Shown one piece after another: positions 1-5,136 of a stretch of 6,066 bases of DNA (position 1 is the stretch's first letter; every line of letters starts with the position of its first letter). The DNA is taken from positions 1 to 6,066 of the forward strand of contig JBOHRW010000231.1 in assembly GCA_050732935.1 (NCBI GenBank). The letters are read 5' to 3'. The notes beneath the pieces were generated by a model that searched no databases, was not told the origin of the DNA, and saw only the letters and a list, made by a program, of their open reading frames with translations. A program made the translations under genes and the position numbers. This stretch comes from DASRVA01 sp050732935 (GTDB taxonomy: Bacteria > Gemmatimonadota > Gemmatimonadetes > JACCXV01 > JAHWKZ01).

Positions 1-662
1 TTGGCCAGTCGCAGACCCTCCGAGATGTTCGTGTCGCCGGCCGAGTTCATGTTGTTGATCTCCGACTTCACCGTATTGGTGAAAGGGGCGTCGATCATGA
101 AGCGGTCGGTGCCGCGGAGATTGAACGAGACTAGGCCGAGCTGGTCGATGTCGTCGTCGAAGTGGTCGACGAAGTCCTTGGCTGCCTCCTGCAGATCGTC
201 CCAGGCGTCGTTTCGGTCCAGCGACCCCGACTGGTCGAGAACGAGCACGAGGTCGAGCGGCGGCACGGTGGCTTCGGCCACCGAGGCCACGTCCAGGTGG
301 TCGTGTCCCATGACGCGCATGAAGAAGGTCGGAATCGTCCGCGTGGCCTCCACGGTGACCGTGTTCTCGCCCTCGGCGTTCAGCGAGAACTCGACGTCGA
401 GCGTGGTCGCGGGGTCCAAGGCGGGATTCACCCCGTTGGCCGCCGCCAGCGATCGGATGCGCTGCTCCGCCTCGGCCTCTCCGAGCCGCAGCGCCGCGGC
501 CCCCGACAGGGCGGCCGCGTCCACCGCGCGCGAGAGCTCGGCCCGCGTCACGTAGCCGCGCGCCCCGTCGATGGCGAGGCCCGCCATCCCGCAGATCACG
601 ACCGTGCTCAGTGCCACCAGGGCGAGCACCGATCCGCGCTCGTTTCTCAAACGTGCAAACAT
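1..662 (-). CDS. tadG: TadG-like vWA-domain pilus assembly protein, module 1 (3' end cut by window)
   Basis: The gene starts at 662 and runs off the left edge; 220 residues are visible. After a short basic N-terminus, residues about 11-30 form one hydrophobic helix ending in GMAGLAIDGAR, and an AVDAAAL motif follows. This is the Tad/TadG-like N-terminal domain that anchors such proteins in the inner membrane. A von Willebrand A domain follows, with MIDAS motif DQSGS at 143-147 and the second metal-ligand Thr at 211 (GDTN). The third MIDAS Asp would lie beyond the edge. The start is supported by a GGAGGAGGG ribosome site six bases upstream. The gene lies 26 bases after tadF and is clearly paralogous to the complete gene at 2002-3189, with matching stretches such as EQRIRSLAAANGVNP. 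If lengths match, about 530 bases are missing. TadG proteins are thought to act at the cell surface in Flp pilus assembly or adhesion. Family assignment is firm; exact role is inferred. Confidence 0.9.
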   Translation of the reverse strand, partial: MFARLRNERGSVLALVALSTVVICGMAGLAIDGARGYVTRAELSRAVDAAALSGAAALRLGEAEAEQRIRSLAAANGVNPALDPATTLDVEFSLNAEGENTVTVEATRTIPTFFMRVMGHDHLDVASVAEATVPPLDLVLVLDQSGSLDRNDAWDDLQEAAKDFVDHFDDDIDQLGLVSFNLRGTDRFMIDAPFTNTVKSEINNMNSAGDTNISEGLRLA

Positions 663-668
663 CCGAGT

Positions 669-677
669 CCCTCCTCC
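669..677 (-). promoter_or_regulatory. Ribosome binding site of module 1 tadG
   Basis: The minus strand reads GGAGGAGGG six bases before the ATG at 662. It lies in the 26-base gap after the tadF stop and fixes the tadG start. It is an unusually strong site compared with the coupled tadF start in the same module. Confidence 0.75.
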
Positions 678-688
678 GGACGCCAGGT

Positions 689-1189
689 TCAGAATACCGC
701 TCTCTCGTACAACCCCTCGGGGACGGCCACGTCGACGAGCGTCCCGAACGGGGTGAGCTGTTCGTAATCGTAGAAGAGCTCCATCACGTACACGGCCTGC
801 CCATCCTGGAGATTCCAGTCCTCGACCTCTTGCGCGTCCTCTCCGACGTCGCCCATTCGGCTCAGACCCGAGTAGCCGCCGGTAGCGTACTGCTCGACCA
901 CCTTGGCATCCCCGCTGCTGACGAGGATCCTGGTCGCGATCACACCGCCCTGGTCCGCGAGGCCGATGGAGCTCCCGTTGTCCAGGACGGTGTCCACGGA
1001 TTTCTCCAGCGACGTGCCCCGCGCGGCCAGGTTCGCCCCCTCGCGGCTGAGGCTCGTCATCGTGTGGACGAGGCTGTAGGCATTGCCGAACTCGACGATG
1101 CCGAGCCCCATCGCGAGCAGCACGATGGTCACGATCGCGGTCTCGACCGTGATCGTGCCCCGGTCGTTGTCGATCCGTCGCCTAGTCAT
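689..1189 (-). CDS. tadF: TadF/TadE-like minor pseudopilin, module 1
   Basis: This 166-residue protein has a basic N-terminus, a prepilin-type cleavage pattern (Gly11 then TITVE, placing Glu at +5) and one hydrophobic helix at about 17-35 ending in GIVEFGNA. The rest would be extracytoplasmic. It contains SREGANLAARG and a C-terminus of YVMELF, DYEQLTPFG and LYERAVF. The TadE/TadF pseudopilins are cut by the prepilin peptidase TadV and needed for Flp pilus biogenesis. I call it TadF from its place between a canonical TadE and a TadG; by domain alone it is simply TadE-like. Its start overlaps the end of tadE by 8 bases, and no good Shine-Dalgarno site is visible upstream, so translational coupling is likely. 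Its paralog at 3218-3712 has the same C-terminal LYERAVF ending. Confidence 0.87.
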   Translation of the reverse strand: MTRRRIDNDRGTITVETAIVTIVLLAMGLGIVEFGNAYSLVHTMTSLSREGANLAARGTSLEKSVDTVLDNGSSIGLADQGGVIATRILVSSGDAKVVEQYATGGYSGLSRMGDVGEDAQEVEDWNLQDGQAVYVMELFYDYEQLTPFGTLVDVAVPEGLYERAVF

Positions 1190-1649
1190 CGAAGAAGGGC
1201 TCGTTCTTCATCGAGGTCTCGACCTCGAACTGGTAGGCTTGGTCCGGAAAGAGCAGACCGATCATCGGAGTCACGAACTGGAACTCGAACGATCCGCTGA
1301 CGGTCACGACATCCGAGGGCCCGCCGCCGTCCGGCGGATCGATCACGAGCTGTTCGACGTCGAGATCCAGATCCTGCGCCTGGGTCACGATGACATACCG
1401 TATGGCATCGGCGCGCTCCATGGGATCGCCCGTGTCGGGATCGTCCAGCGTGTTCCCGGTGACGGCGAAGCGGGCCGCCTCGTGGACGGCGTGCTGGAGG
1501 GTCAGGCGCGTGTAGAAGAGCCGCCCGAACTCGAAGATCCCCATCATGAGGAGGAGCACGATCGGCACGGCCAGGGTGAACTCCACAATGGCCGTACCCA
1601 GGTCCGAGCGAGCGAGACGACGCGCCGATCCGGATTCCCGCATAGCCAT
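1182..1649 (-). CDS. tadE: TadE-like minor pseudopilin, module 1
   Basis: This 155-residue protein is the first gene of module 1. The prepilin-type pattern is Gly18 followed by TAIVEF, giving Glu at +5 and an aromatic at +6. A hydrophobic helix at about 25-43 (IVLLLMMGIFEF) leads into LFYTRLTLQHAVHEAARFAVTG, typical of TadE. The start at 1649 is chosen because AAGGAG lies four bases upstream, and because it gives exactly the length of the module 2 paralog. A Met two codons later (1643) is possible. An upstream Met at 1730 extends the frame, but the added residues look non-coding and include a DNA tandem repeat. TadE is a minor pseudopilin processed at the inner membrane and required for Flp pilus assembly. 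The protein shares TGNT, DPDTGDP, AQDLD and DGGGP blocks with the protein at 3712-4179. Confidence 0.88.
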   Translation of the reverse strand: MAMRESGSARRLARSDLGTAIVEFTLAVPIVLLLMMGIFEFGRLFYTRLTLQHAVHEAARFAVTGNTLDDPDTGDPMERADAIRYVIVTQAQDLDLDVEQLVIDPPDGGGPSDVVTVSGSFEFQFVTPMIGLLFPDQAYQFEVETSMKNEPFFDD

Positions 1650-1653
1650 TCCA

Positions 1654-1659
1654 CTCCTT
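1654..1659 (-). promoter_or_regulatory. Ribosome binding site of module 1 tadE
   Basis: The minus strand reads AAGGAG four bases before the ATG at 1649 and ten bases before the alternative ATG at 1643. It rules against the far upstream ATG at 1730. The spacing is somewhat short for the first start and long for the second, so the exact start stays open between them. Confidence 0.6.
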
Positions 1660-1686
1660 GTTCGACCACTCATGTTCGACCACTCA
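1660..1686 (-). repeat. Two-copy 14-base direct repeat in the tadE leader
   Basis: The plus strand reads GTTCGACCACTCA at 1660-1672 and again at 1674-1686, one base apart, giving a 14-base period. On the transcribed strand this is TGAGTGGTCGAAC twice. It lies directly before the ribosome site of module 1 tadE, and the ribosome site itself (GGAGTGGAA) resembles a degenerate third copy. It could be a regulator site, a slippage duplication, or both. No counterpart is visible before module 2 tadE. Confidence 0.75.
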
Positions 1687-1936
1687 GAAAACTTCGAGGC
1701 CCGACCGATCGCCGGCGCCCTTCGATGCACGTCACGTACCTCGAAGACGCGTTTGCAGGGCCGGGGGGAAAGTGGGCAAGGCCCCGGAACAGACTAGGCA
1801 GGATACCTTCACGATGATGAAGGAAGGCGGCACAATAGAGGAAGCCCGCTTCAAGTCCGCTGGAATGTGCAGGTCCACGGCCTGCGGCAGGCCTCAAAAA
1901 CACGAGGGGCTGTCGCGGAAATCCGTCAGTCTGTGG

Positions 1937-2001
1937 GGAGGGGGGGCGCGACCATGCCGTGGGCAGGCCGCCGTCGGCAGGCCGCGCCCCCTTTTGGAGG
2001 A
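1937..2001. repeat. GC-rich hairpin element, copy 1 (65 bases), possible terminator
   Basis: On the plus strand GGGGGCGCG at 1942-1950 pairs perfectly with CGCGCCCCC at 1983-1991, enclosing a 32-base loop. The left flank GGAGGGGGGGCGCG (1937-1950) and right flank GGAGGA (1996-2001) recur in copy 2 at 4520-4570. The loop holds GGCAGGCCGC twice (1962-1971 and 1976-1985), a 14-base tandem duplication that accounts exactly for this copy being 14 bases longer. The stem begins 10 bases beyond the module 2 tadG stop, which fits a terminator. However, the short T run (TTTT, 1992-1995) follows the stem on the plus strand, not the minus strand, so an intrinsic terminator for tadG would be atypical. Confidence 0.7.
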
Positions 2002-3189
2002 TTACTGAGCGAGCCGGACCAGGATGTCCTGGGCGACCGCCTGGAAGACATCGTCCAGCTCGGCCGCGGACGGGGCGAAGTGATACTGCCCCTCGGGCTG
2101 TCCGGAATCCTCGATGCCGTCCTCGTTGGCGAGCTGGCGCATGTAGGCGTGGTCCGGGACGAGCAGAGGATCGGAGGCCCCGGGGTTCCCTAGCCCGATA
2201 GTGTAGACGTAGATCCCCTCCTCGCGCGCCTCGTCCGCCCGCTCGAGGCCGGACGCCCTGGCCTCGTCACGGGCCTCGGGCTCGGAGAAGCCCATGCACC
2301 AAGAAGGGTTGGGGTTGCCCGTGCAGGCATCGGGGTTGGTCGCCAGATGATCAGGCGACAGCCCGTCCGGGTCGTCCCACACACCGCGGATGCCGCACGG
2401 CGTCGTGCAGACGGCCATGACGCGATCCTCGCCGCCGATCATGTCCCGGAAGGCGGTCGGACGTCCGTCCGTGAAGAACACGATGACCAGGGTCGAGCTG
2501 TCCCGGATCGGAGCACGGTCGAACTGCTCCTTGGCGAGCCGGAAGCCTTCTCCCGTGTTCGTGTCGCCTACAGACCTCATGTTGTCGATCGACCTGCGGA
2601 TGACCGTCTTGAAGGGCTGATCGATCAGGTGGCGATCGGCTCCCCGGATCTGGAAGGACACGAGGCCCATCTGGTCGATCGACTCGTCGAAGTAGTCGAG
2701 GAAGTCCTTGGACGCGCGCTGCAGGTCGTCCCAGGCGTGCTGGTGGCCGAGAGACCCCGAGGTGTCCAGGACGAGCACGATATCGAGAGGCGGGACCGCC
2801 GCCACGGCCTGCGAGCCTACGTCCACCTGATCACGACCCAGGACCCGCATGAACGTGGTCGGCATGACCCGGCTCGCCTGGACGGTCACCGTGCTCTCCC
2901 CGTCCTCGTTGGTCTGGAAATCGTAGCTCAGGGAGACCGCAGGGTCGGCCGGGTTCACACCATTGGCCGCCGCGAGCGACCGGATCCGCTGCTCGGCCAC
3001 CGTCTGGCCCAGGCGCAGGGACCTGGCGCCGCCCAGCGCGGCCGCGTCCACCGCCCGCGAGAGCTGGGCGCGGGTCACGTAGGCCCGGGCCCCGTCGATG
3101 GCCAGTCCGGCCATCCCGAAGATGGCGATCAGGCTCACCGCCGTGAACGCCAGGACGGCACCCTTCTCGTTTCTGATGACCTTGATCAT
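2002..3189 (-). CDS. tadG: TadG-like vWA-domain pilus assembly protein, module 2 (complete)
   Basis: This 395-residue protein starts at 3189, supported by GGGGAG eight bases upstream; the open frame extends further but has no such site. Residues about 12-31 are a single hydrophobic helix (AVLAFTAVSLIAIFGMAGLA) followed by IDGARAYVTRAQ and AVDAAAL, the TadE/G-like anchor domain. The vWA domain starts near 135 and has a complete MIDAS: DTSGS at 142-146, Thr210 in GDTN, and Asp241 in FFTDG. Between strands after FFTDG lies an insertion of about 45 residues with four cysteines (261, 265, 289, 298), which could form disulfides outside the cytoplasm. The C-terminus (GLGNP, then QLANEDG and LDDVFQAVAQDIL) is the usual end of a vWA fold. 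At 395 residues it is compact for TadG. It is expected to be membrane-anchored and surface-facing, acting in Flp pilus assembly or adhesion, with metal-dependent ligand binding possible. Confidence 0.92.
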   Translation of the reverse strand: MIKVIRNEKGAVLAFTAVSLIAIFGMAGLAIDGARAYVTRAQLSRAVDAAALGGARSLRLGQTVAEQRIRSLAAANGVNPADPAVSLSYDFQTNEDGESTVTVQASRVMPTTFMRVLGRDQVDVGSQAVAAVPPLDIVLVLDTSGSLGHQHAWDDLQRASKDFLDYFDESIDQMGLVSFQIRGADRHLIDQPFKTVIRRSIDNMRSVGDTNTGEGFRLAKEQFDRAPIRDSSTLVIVFFTDGRPTAFRDMIGGEDRVMAVCTTPCGIRGVWDDPDGLSPDHLATNPDACTGNPNPSWCMGFSEPEARDEARASGLERADEAREEGIYVYTIGLGNPGASDPLLVPDHAYMRQLANEDGIEDSGQPEGQYHFAPSAAELDDVFQAVAQDILVRLAQ

Positions 3190-3197
3190 GCTTGCTT

Positions 3198-3203
3198 CTC
3201 CCC
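3198..3203 (-). promoter_or_regulatory. Ribosome binding site of module 2 tadG
   Basis: The minus strand reads GGGGAG eight bases before the ATG at 3189, in the 28-base gap after the tadF stop. It decides the start against the upstream in-frame Met at 3276, which would lie inside tadF. Confidence 0.7.
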
Positions 3204-3217
3204 GTGGCCCGATGCGA

Positions 3218-3712
3218 CTAAAAAACCGCCCGCTCGTACAGCACGCTCGGAACGGCGACGTGGACGAGACTGCCAAAGGGCGTCATCTCGTCGTAGTCCA
3301 GGAATACCTCCATTACGTAGATGGTCTGACCATTCATCAATCCCCAATCGTGCAGCCCCTTCACGCGGTCCCCCTCCCGGCCGAGATGGCTATGCCCATC
3401 GTAGCCGGGGCTGGCCACCTGTTCGACGATGCGGGGCGATCGGCCCTGAACGACCAGCCGGCTCCCGATCACGCCCCCGCGCGCCGACAAACCGACGTCG
3501 ATCCCGTTCACCAGGACCGCGTCGACGGACTCGTCGAGATCCGCCCCGCGGGCCGCCAGGTTCGCGCCCTCCCGGCTCAGGCCGGTCAGGGTGTGCTCGG
3601 TGCTCAGCGCGTTCCCGAACTCCACCACGCCCAGGACCATGGCCAGGAGGAAGACGGACACCATCGCCGTCTCGACCAGCGCCGATCCTCGGTCGTCCCG
3701 GTATATCGACAT
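3218..3712 (-). CDS. tadF: TadF/TadE-like minor pseudopilin, module 2
   Basis: This 164-residue paralog of the protein at 689-1189 has a short basic N-terminus, the cleavage pattern Gly9 then SALVE (Glu at +5), and a hydrophobic helix at about 15-33 (MVSVFLLAMVLGVVEFGNA). The extracytoplasmic part keeps SREGANLAARG, an ARGGVIGSR stretch, YVMEVF, DYDEMTPFG and the C-terminal LYERAVF. By eye about half the residues match the module 1 copy, with the middle (about 85-120) least conserved. Its ATG overlaps the tadE stop by one base (TGATG), and AGAAGG lies five bases upstream. As in module 1, the TadF name rests on gene order; the domain is TadE-like. The likely role is a minor pseudopilin in the inner membrane, processed by a prepilin peptidase not encoded here. 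Confidence 0.87.
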   Translation of the reverse strand: MSIYRDDRGSALVETAMVSVFLLAMVLGVVEFGNALSTEHTLTGLSREGANLAARGADLDESVDAVLVNGIDVGLSARGGVIGSRLVVQGRSPRIVEQVASPGYDGHSHLGREGDRVKGLHDWGLMNGQTIYVMEVFLDYDEMTPFGSLVHVAVPSVLYERAVF

Positions 3713-4179
3713 CAGTGCCTTCTTGGATTGAAAGGTTCGTTGACCATCGCCGTGGAAACGGTGAAATCATATAGGCCGCCCGGAAACAGGGACTGGATGC
3801 CGGGCGCGACGACGTTATAAGTGAACCCGGCGGTTACGCGGACCACGTCCCCCGGACCCCCACCGTCCGCCGGATCGAGAACGATCCGGTCCACATCGAT
3901 GTCCAGGTCCTGGGCCTGGTCACGGATCACCCGCTTGATCGATTCCGCCCGAGTCAACGGGTCCCCCGTGTCGGCGTCATCCATCGTGTTCCCCGTCACG
4001 GCGAAGCGGGCCGCCTCCCGGACCGCATGCTGGACGGTCACGCGTGTGTAGTAGAGCCGGCTGAACTCGAAGATCCCCATCATCATCATGATCACGATGG
4101 GAATCGAGATCGCCGTCTCGACCAGCGTGCCGCCCCGGTCCGCGCCGAGAATCCGCCTCTTCCTCTGATTCGCCATCAT
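3712..4179 (-). CDS. tadE: TadE-like minor pseudopilin, module 2
   Basis: This is the first gene of module 2, 155 residues. A very basic N-terminus (NQRKRR) is followed by the prepilin pattern Gly16 then GTLVE, Glu at +5, and a hydrophobic helix at about 23-41 (ISIPIVIMMMMGIFEF). Then come LYYTRVTVQHAVREAARFAVTG and the MDDADTGDP, QAQDLDIDVD and DGGGPGDVV blocks shared with the module 1 copy. Four in-frame Mets lie close together (4185, 4179, 4176 and a distal one at 4254). I chose 4179 because GGGAGG lies seven bases upstream, and because the product then equals the paralog in length. Genes downstream are coupled by a TGATG junction. The helix with its methionine run is typical for TadE. Function as a minor pseudopilin in Flp pilus biogenesis is inferred from the family. 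Confidence 0.9.
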   Translation of the reverse strand: MMANQRKRRILGADRGGTLVETAISIPIVIMMMMGIFEFSRLYYTRVTVQHAVREAARFAVTGNTMDDADTGDPLTRAESIKRVIRDQAQDLDIDVDRIVLDPADGGGPGDVVRVTAGFTYNVVAPGIQSLFPGGLYDFTVSTAMVNEPFNPRRH

Positions 4180-4186
4180 CCGCATA

Positions 4187-4192
4187 CCTCCC
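4187..4192 (-). promoter_or_regulatory. Ribosome binding site of module 2 tadE
   Basis: The minus strand reads GGGAGG with seven bases to the ATG at 4179. The ATG at 4185 lies only one base past this motif and is too close, so the motif selects 4179. Confidence 0.7.
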
Positions 4193-4270
4193 GGATCGCG
4201 TTGCCCATTTCCTCTCGCCGGATCCGTGGGCCGCGCTGGATCGGCGTCGAACATCTACGGGGGGACTAAC

Positions 4271-4298
4271 ACAATACCATGGATCGAACCTTTGTAAG
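4271..4298 (-). promoter_or_regulatory. Candidate sigma-70-type promoter of tad module 2
   Basis: On the minus strand CTTACA (4298-4293) and TATTGT (4276-4271) are separated by 16 bases. Each matches four of six consensus bases. A TG one base before the -10 box makes it an extended -10. It lies in a locally AT-richer stretch (about 4255-4385) and would give a leader of about 85 bases before tadE. This is by eye only; in a GC-rich genome such matches are more meaningful but not proof. Confidence 0.4.
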
Positions 4299-4519
4299 CC
4301 CTTATGGAAGCGTTACATCCATTATGTGTCCATGGCTTGCACACAGGTGCGGAAGCAGAGTTCCCATGGGTTGCATCGCAGTTCCATTCAGGCCGTGGCC
4401 CGGCCTGATCGCCGTGACGGCCATCATGCACGCCCGGCGAGATCCGCGGCGGTGGCAGTTGCGAGACTGAGGCCCGGATTCCGGGGTTCCCCGGCGATGC
4501 TCTTTGAAGCGCTGCCGAA

Positions 4520-4570
4520 GGAGGGGGGGCGCGGTCTTGCCGTCAGCCAACCGCGCCCCTCATGGGAGGA
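4520..4570. repeat. GC-rich hairpin element, copy 2 (51 bases)
   Basis: GGGGCGCGGT at 4526-4535 pairs perfectly with ACCGCGCCCC at 4550-4559 across a 14-base loop. The flanks GGAGGGGGGGCGCG (4520-4533) and GGAGGA (4565-4570) are identical to those of copy 1 at 1937-2001. After removing the 14-base internal duplication from copy 1, the two align without gaps over 51 bases with about 40 matches by my count. It stands about 340 bases upstream of module 2 tadE, as copy 1 stands about 290 upstream of module 1 tadE. There is no T run after the stem on either strand, and no recognised gene ends just before it. Confidence 0.7.
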
Positions 4571-4877
4571 CCCCGGGACACCGCGGAGATTCCGCAGGAC
4601 CCGGTTAGCCGGAACCCTATCGCAGGTCGCGTACCATGGGAGGCCAGTTCCCCACCGCCCTCCGAAAGCGAGGCAGCCGGTTTCCGTCGGCGATGGAAGC
4701 CGACGCCCGTCGGGAGGGAAGCCCCCTTCCGCGTGCCCCGGGATCGTGAATCTTCTCAAGGGGCTCCACTACGATCCGCCGGGTGATCCCCTCGATCCGA
4801 GGAGGTGCCGGCATCGCGAAACGCGACACCGCCAGCCGGCCTCGATCATCGCCGTGGGAAGCGGGTATGCTGAAGCC

Positions 4878-5133
4878 ATGGATCTCTTGACCTCGCTCGG
4901 CGTCGACCTCCCCGGCGTCGACCTCCCCGGCGCCGACCTCGTGTCCAAGGGGCTCGAGGACCTGCCCCCGCCTGCTGCGCCTGGGATTCGAAGTCCCGTC
5001 ATGCTACGAAGACCCCGAGATCCGCCTCTACGAGCGCCTCGCTTCGGAGGAGGCGGCCACCGCGCATGCCCGCTACAACGCTCTCATTCGTCGATTGGTC
5101 AGCTTCGAAAGGGCGGCCGAGTGCGCGCAATAG
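4878..5133 (+). pseudogene. Small ORF of unknown function, apparently frameshifted at a C run
   Basis: From the ATG at 4878 the frame reads MDLLTSLGVDLPG and on to SKGLEDL, then turns into low-quality sequence. If one base of the CCCCC run at 4965-4969 is removed, reading continues as a protein-like stretch (RLLRLGFEVPSCYEDPEIR, then YERLASEEAATAHARYN and LIRRLVSFERAAECAQ) to a TAG at 5131-5133, 84 residues in all. The second half looks like a charged, helical, cytoplasmic protein; I do not recognise the family. No start codon opens the second-half frame upstream of the C run. The break may be a sequencing or assembly error, a true mutation or programmed slippage. No Shine-Dalgarno site is clear; TATGCT at 4866-4871 is only six bases before the ATG. 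Confidence 0.5.
4902..4940 (+). repeat. 15-base tandem repeat encoding VDLPG
   Basis: GTCGACCTCCCCGGC occurs at 4902-4916 and 4917-4931, followed by a partial third copy at 4932-4940 with one change (GCCGACCTC). It lies in frame near the start of the small ORF and encodes VDLPG-VDLPG-ADL. The unit length is a multiple of three, so copy changes would keep the frame. It is probably a local slippage expansion. Confidence 0.8.
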
Positions 5134-5136
5134 CCG

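Larger units (their letters stand above)
1650..2001. other. Intergenic leader between the two tad modules
   Basis: These 352 bases between the tadG stop (2002) and the next tadE start (1649) hold no convincing gene. They contain the GC-rich hairpin element at 1937-2001, a small perfect inverted repeat at 1879-1893 (GGCCTG, CGG, CAGGCC), a weaker CCGGGG/CCCCGG pair at 1761-1787, and the 14-base direct repeat at 1660-1686. On the minus strand TATTGTG occurs at 1831-1837, the same heptamer as in the promoter candidate before module 2, but I found no fitting -35 box. No minus-strand hairpin here is followed by a T run, so read-through from module 2 is possible. Confidence 0.6.
4180..4877. other. 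Long non-coding region between tad module 2 and the plus-strand genes
   Basis: I see no convincing gene in these roughly 700 bases. Open frames exist on both strands, but their translations are rich in Arg, Pro and Gly with no recognisable fold, as expected from chance in GC-rich DNA. The left part (4255-4385) is AT-richer and holds the promoter candidate and three CCATGG palindromes (4277, 4330, 4364). The hairpin element copy 2 lies at 4520-4570. A 7-base-pair inverted repeat, CGTCGGC/GCCGACG, lies at 4685-4705 with a 7-base loop. It matches no riboswitch I could recognise. Confidence 0.55.

Noticed and set aside
611..1300. Long plus-strand open frame opposite tadE and tadF
   Set aside because: Its translation is rich in Arg, His, Asp and Gly with no fold or motif. 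It is the antisense shadow of GC-rich genes with clear family matches on the minus strand.
1650..1730. N-terminal extension of module 1 tadE from the ATG at 1730
   Set aside because: There is no ribosome site before it. The extension covers the DNA direct repeat and is absent from the equal-length paralog; a good AAGGAG lies before 1649.
1879..1893. Small perfect hairpin GGCCTG-CGG-CAGGCC as terminator of module 2
   Set aside because: The stem is only six base pairs, and on the minus strand it is followed by GTGG with no T run.
3190..3276. Upstream start of module 2 tadG at 3276
   Set aside because: It would lie inside tadF, lacks a ribosome site, and has no counterpart in module 1, whereas GGGGAG precedes 3189.
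2347..3774. 475-codon plus-strand open frame opposite tadG and tadF
   Set aside because: Same reason: antisense shadow. The minus strand here encodes recognisable vWA and TadE-like proteins, while this translation ends in Arg/Pro-rich low complexity.
4620..4870. Possible riboswitch in the region before the small ORF
   Set aside because: I compared by eye with the conserved cores of cobalamin, TPP and c-di-GMP (GEMM) riboswitches and found only generic GC-rich stems.
4983..4997. tRNA T-arm-like sequence GGGATTCGAAGTCCC
   Set aside because: The last loop base is wrong for a T-loop, no acceptor, D or anticodon arm can be fitted around it, and the stretch is explained as coding (LGFEVPS) in the small ORF.
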